From Beta vulgaris subsp. vulgaris (Eukaryota; Streptophyta; Magnoliopsida; Caryophyllales; Amaranthaceae), in the NCBI RefSeq assembly GCF_026745355.1, contig NC_079209.1, positions 1,302,001-1,366,000 on the forward strand: a stretch of 64,000 nt of DNA, in the 5' to 3' direction. Numbering within the stretch: position 1 is the stretch's first letter; the number at the start of each line of letters is the position of its first letter. Made by a program: the position numbers and the translations under genes. This document shows, one piece after another, positions 32,905 through 43,426 of this stretch. The notes beneath the pieces are model-generated. The model did no database searches, had not been told where the DNA came from, and saw only the letters and a program-made list of their open reading frames with translations.

Positions 32905-35900
32905 TCATTTTGGTGCTGGCTGAGTAAGTGAAAAAGGAACAGCTTGTTGGGAGCTTGATTCTCCTCTGTGAGTTCTTGGAGTTGGTTGTGATGTTGAGAC
33001 ACTCTTCCCCTTCTTAGGTTGCTTCCTCTGGTTCTTCACAACTGCCACTCCTTTCCCTTTTTCTTTGTTAGTCAGTCCTCCTTTGCAAGTTTTGGCATTA
33101 TGTTCAAAATTTTTGCATTTGCTGCACCTTATAGTCTTGGACTTCTTCCCCTTTTGTTGCTCACCCTCTTCTCGCCTTCTATTTCTTGATGGTCTGCCAA
33201 TACCCCTCTTCAAAGGTGGTGGTGCAATAAATGGATGCGTAGTTTCTGGCCACTGATCTCTGTCTGCAATGGACTTAATGTTGTGTGCATATGCTCTCTT
33301 GTATAGTTGAACACTGTACCAGTCACTTACATATTTGTATGGATCCTCCCCTGCTGAGTGGATTGCCCTCATGGCATGTTTGCAAGACAACCCACTCAAC
33401 TGCCATGCCCCACACAAACATGGTTGGTTGTTCAAACTCACATGAAGTGTTGATTTTCCATCAACAACTTCATATTCACCATCACCTGACATGTAAGCCT
33501 TGCAGGTCCTTGAATCATGGCTTAGAACTTGCACTCTCTTGATGATGTTGGGGCAAATGTCATCTCTCTCTCCCAATCTTCACAAGCTTGCCTTCTGGTG
33601 GCAAGTCTCACCATAGTAACCCTTCTTATACCTACCAACATAACAGAGAGATATGAGTACAGAGAGCAAATTAGCGCACTTTCAATCAACATTCTAAGTG
33701 TAGTAAGTACCTTCTAAAAGTGTTAGCACAGGTCTGCATCTGTCAATGCCTAAAGTGGCATTGAAACTCTTAACAAAATTTGTTTTGTTGACATCACACT
33801 TAATGTGGGTTTTGAAGGCATGTTTGGACCAGGTTTCTTGTTCCCCCACATTTGAGAGCCACACCAATGCATCTGGATTAACTTTCTGCAGCTGGTCCAT
33901 TGCTTTCTTAAATGTGAACTTTGAATAAGCTCCACAAGCTTTCCAAAAAAGATTGAACATCAATGGACCTGGGTATTTTCTCTTCCAGTTTTGGCACAAG
34001 TGCTTGCAGCAGTACCTTCTACTAACTTGAGGCCATAGCTCACCCAAAGCTAAGTCAATCCCCTGTACAAAAATGCAACATTAAAAGGGAAGTATGTTAG
34101 AGGATAGGAAAGACAAAGAAAAAAAATTAGCAAATTATGGCACTTTCATACCTTTTGCCTATCTGATATTATGCACCACAAATCCCCTCTTCCACTGTCC
34201 TTCAGAAGATTCTTCAGATGCCAGACAAAAAATTTCCAACTATCTGCATCTTCACCTTGTACAATTTCCTGGGCAAAGGGAAATAGTTCATTATTACCAT
34301 CTAAGGCAACTGCAGATAACAACACACCTCCAAAATTACCCTTTAAGTGAGCTCCATCTACTCCTATTAGGCTTCTCACTAGTACAGAAAAGGCAATTTG
34401 CGTCGGATGTGAGGCGCCTATTTGCGTCGCACATAGGTCCGACACCAAAGGCCTCGACGCAAATAGCCCAAACATGATCTGCGTCGTATTACGAGCGACG
34501 CAAATGGTAGCACTATTTGCGTCGCACCCTATATACGGTGCGACGCACATTATCAATCCCCAGCCTAGAATTCCATCCCCAGCAGCCCTAGAATGGCCAT
34601 GTGCGACGCATATGCTTCAGTTTTTTTAAAAAAAAGTAGGCTTTGCGTCGGATGGAGGTCCACATCCGACGCAAATGGCTCATTTATTAAAAAAAAAAAA
34701 CAAAAATACATTTCACCATTAACATCTAAATTACAGAATGACAACATAAACGAAAATAAAACTGAACGGAAATAAAACAACATACGAACGAAAATAAAAC
34801 AACATATGAACGAAAATAAAACTGAACGAAAATAAAACTAGAGCTAAAAATGTCAAAATTATATTATACAACATGGATGAAACAGAATTACAACATTTGT
34901 CAAAACAGAATGAAACAAAATCAGATCTAAAAACTGAACAAAAATAAAACGAAATTGAAAATAAAAATTGAACGAAAATAAAATATTATTGTTCGTCAAT
35001 TTTGTTCTTTATCAGATCTAAAAATTACAACACTTAGATAAAAAATTGAACCTAAAAATCAACAAAATCAGATCTAAACAAACGAAGAAGTGTTCGAACT
35101 GGAAGTCACGAAATTTCTGGAATTTATGACTCTTCCTCAGTTGTTCTTTGTGAAATTTCTGGAAATTCGAACTGGAAAAGCGAAGAAATGTCGAAAAAAA
35201 GACGGTCTTCAAACAGATCTGAAAAAAAAATGGCAAATAACTAAAGATTAATACATGCAAAAAAGAAGAAAAACGAAAAATAAACATGTTACCTTAGTCT
35301 TGGAGTGCGAAGAACGAAATCAGTAGACTCATAAAACAAAAACGATTCCAATTCACGAACGAACGAAGGAAATGAAGTGAGTGAGGGACGAAAGAAATTT
35401 CACGAAATCTGAAAGAAGAGAGAAGAAATGACAATTGATAATTCGAAGAAATAATATAACAGATCAACCCTAAGAAAAAAGAAGTGAAATTTTGATTTAG
35501 TAGTAAGTACCTTGAAGTTGTAAACAGGAATGGAAGAAGATGACAGAAGTTTGATTGAGGAACAAGAACAATCCATTTTTGTGGTTAATAATACTGAGAC
35601 AGTGATGAAATTAAGTAAACTGAGAAAAGAAATGGGACCCTGAAATGGAGTGAGTGAGGAGGGAGAGAGAGAAGAGAGAGAGAAGAGAGGGAAGAGAGAG
35701 AACCGCGGATCTGAAAGAAATGGAGTGAGTGAGGGGAAGAGAGAGAAGAGAGAGGAGAGTGATGGGAAACGGCTGAGAGTAAATGGTTTTAGGTTTAATA
35801 GGAGTGAGAGAGAGTGAAATGGAACCCTGAAATTCACGCGGGTTAATGGGCCGCGGCTGCGTCGGACGGGTCATTAAGTCCGACGCAAATTGGGTTTTTG

Positions 35901-37987
35901 CAACGCGCTAAAGTAACATGCGACGCACATTGGGTTCTCGATTTGCGTCGTATGTTCCTGCAGGTCCGACGCACATTGGGTTCTTGCAACGCACCTATGG
36001 TATATGCGACGCATATAGCTCATACTGGTGCTCACTTACATATGATGTGCGTCGCACTCTTCTTCGCGTGCGACGCAAATGACCCTTTTGCGTCATTTCC
36101 GTTTCAGTGCGACGCAAATTGGGGGACGCAAATCATCGTTTTTCTACTAGTGTCTGCACCCAGCCACCAACCCATCAACTGCTCCTTTGAAAGAAATGAA
36201 AATGCTAGAAAAGGTTAGGGGTCTCTCTGGATCAGATGCAGGGAACCATGCACAGAAAGCAGCTGAATGTGGGTTAGTTTCCCTGATTATATCACAATAC
36301 TGAGGTAAGTGACCATAAGAGAGATCATGCCCACCATGAATCTCCTTCAAAGCAAGTGACCTCATTCTGTACACTGATGTTTTGCGCATCTCCACACCAT
36401 ACCTATCTTTAAGTAAATCATTCAATGCTTTGGCAGGTATGTCATTGTTTGCACGGATGTCTTCAAGCAACACTCTTGCTGCTCACTTGACACTGACCAT
36501 TGGATTGTTAATCTCCATTCCAGCACATGTATGTTCAGGGCTTTGAATAGTCTTAATTGCCCATGTGCAACCATCTGGCAATCTTGATGCATGTAACCTC
36601 CATGCACAATATGAGGAGGAACACCTCACAATGTACCTCATGTTACTTGTCTTATCTACCACAACTGAGAACCCACATTGAATTGCATAGTCCCTAACAA
36701 CATCCCTGAGATGCTGCTTATCAGTGAATAACTGCCATGACTTAAGCTTTATTTTCCCAAACTCTTCATCCTTATAAACCTCACCATTTCTATACAAATT
36801 TGAGAAATAATTTTCTGCCCCATCCTCCTCAATGGCATCCCAGTTGTTATCATCATATGGGTCAAAGCAGTCATTCACCATGGGTCCATATTCATCCTCA
36901 CTCAAATCAGCTTCATCAACCACACTCTCATCACTCTCATCAATCTCTTCATTTTCTTCACTGTGTGATGGTGAGTAAATATCATCCTCAGAATGTGAAC
37001 CCTCATCCTCATCTGTCTCATTAAGAGAAGCAACATTTTCCACCCTCATCCTCTTTCCCCTATCATATTTGTCCTTCTTAGCCAAGTAACTCTCTGTTCC
37101 AGGGTTGTAAGGAATGCCTTTTCTCTTAGCAGTTGTTCTAGGTACTCTTTTAGAGACTATTGGGAGCTTTTTGGGTCTTCTAGGTACTTCTTCAGAGTTG
37201 CATTGTGGTGGTCCAAGGTCTGCTACAGAAGGTTGTGGAGTAGTTACTCCAGGTTCAGTTTGTGATAAATATGAGGTTATGCTATTTCTCCCACCACCTC
37301 TCCCTCTTCCTCTCCCACCACCTCTCCCTCTTCCTCTCACACCACCTCTCCCACCACCTCTCCATGTACCTGTACTGCTAGTAGGTGGTGGTTCCTTAAA
37401 TAGAGACAGTGCAATGTCACCCCATTTCTCTTCTATGCATTGGTTTATACCATGATCTAACAAGTCATCATTATTAGCATCAAGTATAGGTCTCTCTTGA
37501 ATCCTTAGACTTCTCCTAGGAGAAACAAAGTGGGTTGTGAATCCATATTGATTATGGGTTGTGAATCCAAATTGGTTATGGGTTGTGAATCCAAATTGGT
37601 TATGGGTTGTGAATCCGAATTGGTTAATATGGGTTGTGAACCATGACCATCCTCCATATCACCCTCAATTGATTGTGTTTTCCATAAATTTCTTGCAGCA
37701 ATTACTAATTGTGTAGGTTTAGACACCTCACTAACCCAAATGTTGATCTCATTTTTGTTATTTAGGTTGTTAAACATGTTCAGTAGGTCTTTGTCATTAA
37801 GAATGTCACAATGTTTCATCTCATAAACATAGGAGAATGTAGGATTCTTTGGGGTTCTAACTTTACCATCCCTAGCTTTTACCCAATACTCAATTACAAG
37901 ATCAATCATCATAACTTTATCCACATCTTCTACCAATATATCAACATCCACACCCCTATACTGAAATTTGAGAAGAACATTCTCCAT
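32905..37987 (-). pseudogene. MURA-type MULE transposase, disrupted
   Basis: Start M-E-N-V-L-L at 37987. Domains in order: an N-terminal PB1-like region with N-L-D-S-Q-P-I repeats; a Gly/Arg-rich stretch (about 37300-37380); an acidic region; the MuDR N-terminal domain (F-T-D-K-Q-H-L-R-D-V-V); the MULE DDE core (I-G-V-D-G-A-H-L-K-G and W-C-I-I-S-D-R-Q-K); a SWIM finger (C-L-C-G-A-W...C-K-H, about 33400); G-R-P-S-R-N-R-R; and a CCHC knuckle (C-S-K-C-K-N-F-E-H-N-A-K-T-C). Two small introns fit: 34151-34063 (phase 0) and 33710-33632 (phase 1). Lesions: a frame shift near 37525-37545, TGA at 36485-36483, the CACTA insertion, and a frame shift in a GA run near 33565-33580. In the family it cuts and joins element ends; this copy cannot. 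Confidence 0.92.
34377..36152. mobile_element. Non-autonomous CACTA (En/Spm-type) element
   Basis: It starts CACTAGTACAGAAAAGG and ends TTTTTCTACTAGTG, inverted copies of each other. TCT is duplicated at 34374-34376 and 36153-36155 (3 bp, the CACTA size). About 20 copies of TTTGCGTCG/CGACGCAAA in both orientations crowd the first 310 and last 280 bp, like TNPA-type binding repeats. The interior (34690-35850) is A-rich with CGAAAATAAAAC-like and GAGAGA repeats and has no transposase. The open frames within are low-complexity chance. Confidence 0.95.
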
Positions 37988-38693
37988 GCTGTATAAGTAC
38001 AAAACAAACAAATGAAAGAAATGGAAATTTCAGAATCACATTCACTAAAAATCCAATTTTTCATTAGGGCAAATATTTTGGTTTGACATACATATAAACA
38101 GAGCATAAAACATAGGGCAACAAAATTTTCAAACAGAATTATGGTTTATGAGTACAAAAATGATTTACATGTTCCTTCTACACTTGAAATTCGCAAAGAA
38201 CACAAAAATTCGATCACAATCAAGCAAGAACCACCACAATACGGCACAATTTCAAAGAAATCAAACCCGATAATCGCACTATGAACTTTGGAAAAAAAAA
38301 AAGATTTTTATGAGAAGAAAGAGAAGAACTTTGAATGAATCTTCTTCAGATATGGAAGAAAGAGAAGAAATTGGTGCTAAGGAAGGAAAACAGAGAAGGA
38401 GATGAAGGGGTAGTTCCTTCGAAGAAGAAAGAGAAAGATGGAGGGGGAGAGGGTAAATTAATTACTTGTCTTCATTTGACAGTAGGTAATTTGGTTTTTG
38501 AGGGGCCCTAGGTTAACTAAGGTTAGTGTAATTGTTACATTTAACAGCTAATTAACGTTTTCAGTATCATTAATGTCACGTTTATGTAATAGTAATTATT
38601 TTAGGATTACATTTGAAAATGAAAATTTTCTTGGTCTACCATTGAAAAAAAGCTAAAGTTAGAGGTCACCAATGGGAATTTCCCAAAAATTTA

Positions 38694-40041
38694 CTTTACT
38701 TATTTTGACTAAAATGCTTATGGAATGAGGAGTATAAATTACTGTGAAATATCAGTTATATATTATCTTTAAATAAATATTTAAATCACATTTATGCTAT
38801 TATAAAAAAACAATGATGCCACAAAATAAAACAATTAACAAATAGTAAAAGAAAAAGAAATTAAAAACATGGGTCAATAATTCTACCTTATGCTATTATA
38901 TAGTGTTTATTTGCTAGACCGCTACCTATAAATCTCAAACGTCACCTGTAGTAACGTTCTACAACCTCTACCCATAATCTACTATAACCGCTACCCGCTA
39001 CTACAACCACTATCTTACCAATCACTCATAATTTTCTTAAGCAGCATTTTAATCTTCTCCAACTGCTACCCGCTACCTAAAACGCTAATATCAAATATGA
39101 CCTAATACCTATATTCACTGATTGAAGATATTATAGAGTGAGACAAGGGAAAGAGAGAAAATTGATGGGGGTGGAAATATAGAAATTGCTAAAATTTAAG
39201 GATTTATGGAATTAGGAAATATGAGAAGCCCAATTGTTTAATTTCATGAAATCTTATAGAAATCTCACGACATCTCCGTTTTATTTTTCAATCTGAGTTT
39301 GTCTTGTAAGAGAACGCTTATTTTTAAATTAAAATTAGGCCATGATAAACCCAATATTAAAAAGAGAATTAGCCCAGGCCAATAGTAACTATGTTAATTT
39401 CTTTCGGTGATTAGTTTAATACACTTAGTGCCTAAGTCTACTTTTATATTAAAATTAAACCGTCTCTTCTAATAATTTTTGAAATTTATTTTTCTTGAAA
39501 AACAGACTGAATTCTTTTGTTGAATTATGAACCCTAGACAGGCACCCCTCCTACTCTGGCCCAGGGCCGGTCCTACTCCTACCCACATTCCTTCATTAGT
39601 TTATGATATAACGGGTTGCATATAAGAATTGTATTTTAGATACTAGTTATAAATTTACTCTTCATATATATTACACATATACAAATAAAAAGAAACTACT
39701 TAAAATAAAGATGTTCATCCGGTCATTAAACAACTTTAGTGAATGAACTATTTAATGTTTTCATAAGCTATACTCCATTGACAATTTAACAAACAATACT
39801 CCGTCCACTCATACAAACAAACAAATAAAAAAAATTACTCCGAATAGTCAGCTGGGGAGCCAAAATCTTGCGGCATCTGACGAAGTTTCCTTATTCCCGC
39901 AAATAGAGTTGCGCGTACGCCTATTGCATTTTAGACGATCCTTCAAATTTTACAAGTATTTAATTTCGCTTCCTCAACCTTAACTTCAATTTCTTAAAAA
40001 CATACCAAAACACTCAAAAATCAATCTCAATATCCCTATTA
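38694..40041. other. Right flank of MULE and upstream region of the carboxylesterase gene
   Basis: Up to about 39107 this may be the right half of the outer hAT-like element. Beyond it, no element or gene is evident. The lone CTCCGTCCACTCATACAAAC near 39800 resembles a Stowaway end. The C/T-rich stretch at 39950-40030 is probably the carboxylesterase leader; no clear TATA box. Confidence 0.4.
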
Positions 40042-41013
40042 ATGGATCTACCTAACATCTCCACCAAATCAAACGTAGCTCATGACGTTTTCCCTTACCT
40101 TATTGAATACAAAGATGGAACTATAGAAAGATTAGCCGGAACCAACAAAGCACCTCCAGGGTTTGATCCTACTACTAGGGTCACCTCCAAGGATGTCATA
40201 CTCGTATCCGACACACGTCTTTCCGCTAGGCTCTACCATCCTATGACGACTACGATCACCAATGAGAAATTACCACTAGTCTTATATTTCCACGGGGGAG
40301 CCTTCCTTATAGCCTCCCCCGCGGAACCCCTCTACCACAATTTTTGCAACAATCTAGCAGGGTCTACCAAGGCCTTGGTAATTTCACTAGACTACAGGTT
40401 AGCACCCGAATACCCTCTTCCCATCGCGTTTAATGATGCATGGGAAGCCATCCAGTGGATGGCTTCCCATGTTACAGAAGATGGACCCGAAGATTGGCTT
40501 AATCAAAAGGTAGATTATAATAAGGTATTTTTATTGGGGGATAGTGCGGGGGCCACTATGGCCCATCATCTAGCATCTCGAGTGTCCCGATTTTCAAGTC
40601 AAGTCAAAATTCATGGAATTGGCCTTATTCATCCATATTTTTGGGGTTCTAACCCCATTGGATTGGAACGAGCTGATCCAGTAAGGAAAGAGTTGGTAGA
40701 TAAATGGTGGTTATACGTGTGCCCGTCAAATAAAGGATGTGATGATCCAATTATCAACCCTTTTGTTGACAAAGTTCCGAGTTTGGATCAATTTGTGTGT
40801 GAGAGGATGCTTGTGCTAGTTGCGGAGAAGGATATATTGAGAGAAAGAGGGAGACTTTACTATAATGCAATGTTGAAGCATAAAAAGGTGGAGTATTTTG
40901 AGTCTCTAGGAGAAGATCATGTGTTTCACATCTTCAATCCTCACTCTGAGAAGGCTAAGGTGTTGATGTCAAAATTAGCTTCTTTCATCAACAACCAAGA
41001 GGTGATAATTTAG
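40042..41013 (+). CDS. Carboxylesterase, plant class I CXE (GID1/HSL-type alpha/beta hydrolase)
   Basis: Intronless, 323 residues, the usual size for plant CXEs. The oxyanion-hole motif H-G-G-A-F is at 84-88, the nucleophile elbow G-D-S-A-G at 166-170 (Ser168), the acid in A-E-K-D at Asp264 and the base in E-D-H-V-F-H at His293. The full catalytic triad is therefore present. D-Y-R-L-A-P-E-Y-P-L-P and D-P-x-x-N-P-F are family signatures. These soluble enzymes hydrolyse carboxyl esters of small molecules, and some relatives act on defence metabolites or isoflavanones. GID1 gibberellin receptors lack a working triad, so this is an enzyme, not a receptor. Exact substrate cannot be read from sequence. 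The frame is intact and the neighbours are unrelated. Confidence 0.93.
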   Translation: MDLPNISTKSNVAHDVFPYLIEYKDGTIERLAGTNKAPPGFDPTTRVTSKDVILVSDTRLSARLYHPMTTTITNEKLPLVLYFHGGAFLIASPAEPLYHNFCNNLAGSTKALVISLDYRLAPEYPLPIAFNDAWEAIQWMASHVTEDGPEDWLNQKVDYNKVFLLGDSAGATMAHHLASRVSRFSSQVKIHGIGLIHPYFWGSNPIGLERADPVRKELVDKWWLYVCPSNKGCDDPIINPFVDKVPSLDQFVCERMLVLVAEKDILRERGRLYYNAMLKHKKVEYFESLGEDHVFHIFNPHSEKAKVLMSKLASFINNQEVII

Positions 41014-41833
41014 CGGTTTAATATTAATCAAGATTTTGTTTGTGATTAGTTGTAGTAATAATAAGTAGTTCTACGCTGTCTTAAATCAAATTCTATACAA
41101 GTAGCTAAATATAGCAAGTGATTTGTATAACAATAGGTTTATCTGCAAAGCCTTAAAACTAGTTGTTGGCTTAGCTTGACAAATGTTGTATCTAATCTTG
41201 TGTCATAGATATTTATGAATATACATCCTGCTATTTCATGATTTGCCAATTCACAAATATAACATCCATTGTTGGAAAGAGTGTCATAAAATACACTGAT
41301 ATAGATATGATTCAATTTTAAGTTATGGAGTACCAGTATATCATGTCTATATAAGAATTTACCAACTAATAAAAAGATAGTCTATATCATACTTGATTAC
41401 AAGACATGAGAAAGATGTATTATTATTGTTGATAATGAAATTTGAACTAGCTCCTATATGGCACTTCAATTCATAAAAATGGTAGGAACTTTCTCCTTTT
41501 CAATGCTTACAAGGAAAATAACCGTAATGAAAATGTTTGGTCAAAGATTTTAAAGTTTGACCTCAATAGAGATAAACAAGCTAAGCACTATATATAAGAC
41601 TGAGGGAGTATATTCATTGTTTATATTATGGAACAAAATTGTGTACTCATAACCTCTGCTCAAGATACATCATCAATTTTCTCTTACTAAGTTAAAGAAA
41701 AAAGTTCTCTCTTTTCTAATAGAACTATAATAGAAGTAATTTACAAGTTCAAGCATGTGGTCTTGGTAATATACAAACAACTTTGACTACTATAGTACTA
41801 CTAATAGTTATTGGTTGCAAAGGGTCATGAATC

Positions 41834-41872
41834 TAGGGGTGAGAATGAGCCGAGCCGAGCCCTAATAGTTTT
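41834..41872. mobile_element. Solo TAGGGGTG/GAGCCGAGC hAT-type terminus
   Basis: TAGGGGTGAGAATGAGCCGA followed by GCCGAGCCCTAATAG matches the style of the end at 2477. No partner end was found. Confidence 0.4.
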
Positions 41873-42832
41873 ATGATATTGGATGTACAATGAAATTTGC
41901 CACTGCAGCTTGCATGTTAGTTTTGATTTTAACTTCGGAGATCATGGATACATTGTACATGGTCTAATATGGTGTCTAGTGATCAAATAAAACGTGGTCG
42001 GTTAAGTGGAGGATGTGCCACCAATCACTTCGAAGATTTACTTTCTATTTTCAAAAAGAGTTCTGTTATGTTTGAATATAATATAACCAACTTACTGTAA
42101 TGCTTAAAACCGTGAAATAATGAACACGTTTATATTGACTTGGCATATTTTTCGTCCAATCAAGTTTTAGATCAAAGTGTCTTAGTTATGCTGCCATCCT
42201 TTTAGCCTTCTCTTCTATATTACTTCCAGAAAAGGAAATAAAAGAAAAAATCCACATGTAATAACTATGAACAAAAGAGGGAGAAAAAGTCATATATACT
42301 TTATTTTAGTAATATTTTTGTTCCAGTTGGAATAAATAGGGAGTGAATCGATATCTTCTTGTCACGCGGATCGGTTTGAGGACCTGCAACATAGAATATG
42401 TAAACTAATGTCGTGGTTGATTCAAGAAACGACCCTCCGATGCCTAAGTCAGTAAGAATAAAGTCGGTAGCTCTCAAGTAGAGTGTAATTGTGATTGTGA
42501 ACGTACCTTATGACTCAGATCAATAGGGTCTCTATAGAGCCTTTAGTGTCCCAAGCTAGGTAGTACACAGCTCCTATTGATTGAATGCAATTTTATCCAC
42601 TTTTGATACTTATCTTTAAGCCTATATGCTTTGCTAAGACAATATCGGATCAGACCCAAGCTCATTGGGATAGCCCATGCAATTGGTAAGGTGCCCGATA
42701 AAGACCAGTATGACAAGAATATCGGTATCATGCACATAATAATCGTCCTAGCCATCAAGAGATACCTGGATGGTTTGACCATGGCGGTCAATGGCGTGTG
42801 ACAGCTCTCATATAGTTTTATAATTCAATTAG

Positions 42833-42965
42833 GCTATGTTCTTTTGAGCTGATATATGATGAACTGAATTGAAATTAACTAACATTAATGAGTTAAAATG
42901 AACTAAATTAATTTTCCAGAACCGAAATGAAATTAATTTTGTTGAACTGAACTAAAATGTGTTGA
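42833..42965. mobile_element. Degenerate relative of the TTCAG-repeat MITE
   Basis: GGCTATGTTCTTTTGAGCTG is followed by GAACTGAATTGAAATT/GAACTGAACTAAAA repeats, the inverse strand of the TTCAG unit in the element at 6956. The right terminus is not recognisable. Confidence 0.45.
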
Positions 42966-43426
42966 TGAATTTGTTGTTGAGCCAACTCTGTATTAGACAT
43001 TTAGACTCCAATCTCAAACTTAGAGCGGACATGATTTTGATGAGAAACTTATTTCAACATTTGTGTGGAATTTACGTTCTATTCAATATTGGTAGGTTTT
43101 ATGTTCACACACCCATGTGAGATTAACATAATAATGTAGATTAGTATGAGATAAAATTTAGGAAACAAGAATTCCATGTTAAAACAATCAAGTATATACT
43201 CTATTTGAATACCACTCTTACAAGCTATAGCCATTAGTTCATATCGAATCATAAATTTCAAATGTTCCCATAAAAAGTGGCAATCTAATGAAATAACATA
43301 ACCATTAATTCCATAAACAAGTAATAACAAGAGCTAATCTAATGAAATAAATACAATTCTGTGTATCTTTTCTACCAGATTTTCAGCTAAAACCAATTAT
43401 AATCCTTTAATCTTAGTGAAAAATCT

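Larger units (their letters stand above)
31860..38684 (-). mobile_element. Mutator-like element (MULE) with long TIRs, two genes, CACTA inside
   Basis: Terminal inverted repeats of about 180 bp begin GGGAAATTCCCATTGGTGAC at both ends and stay near-identical for the first about 75 bp. AAAAATTTA is duplicated exactly at 31851-31859 and 38685-38693 (9 bp, the Mutator size). Inside, a MURA-type transposase is on the minus strand and a GRF zinc-finger gene on the plus strand, convergent, as mudrA and mudrB are in maize MuDR. A 1776-bp CACTA element interrupts the transposase. Without it the MULE is about 5.0 kb. Confidence 0.95.
31517..39107. mobile_element. Possible outer hAT-like element split by the MULE
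   Basis: The left end GGGCATGTTTGGCAAAATCA followed by GCGGTT, and the inverted right end near 39107 (AGGTCATATTTGATATTAGC), resemble each other and the termini at 5389. GTAGTAGCTGCAACTG and, inverted, GTAGCGGGTAGCAGTTGG follow. No matching target duplication was found, so this is tentative. If real, about 750 bp of element were split by the MULE at 31860-38684. Confidence 0.35.
41014..43426. other. Intergenic DNA with solo element ends
   Basis: No gene recognised. Contents: a lone Stowaway right end (TGAGGGAGTA) at about 41600-41610, a TAGGGGTG hAT-type end at 41834, and a degenerate TTCAG-MITE-like end at 42833. The 82-codon frame on the minus strand at 42543-42791 has no recognisable features. 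Confidence 0.4.

Noticed and set aside
35400..35874. Overlapping minus-strand frames rich in Ser/Leu/Phe/Pro
   Set aside because: They derive from GAGAGA-type low-complexity DNA in the interior of the CACTA element.
36800..37455. Plus-strand frames of 74 and 113 codons
   Set aside because: Antisense shadows of the acidic and Gly/Arg-rich regions of the MULE transposase.
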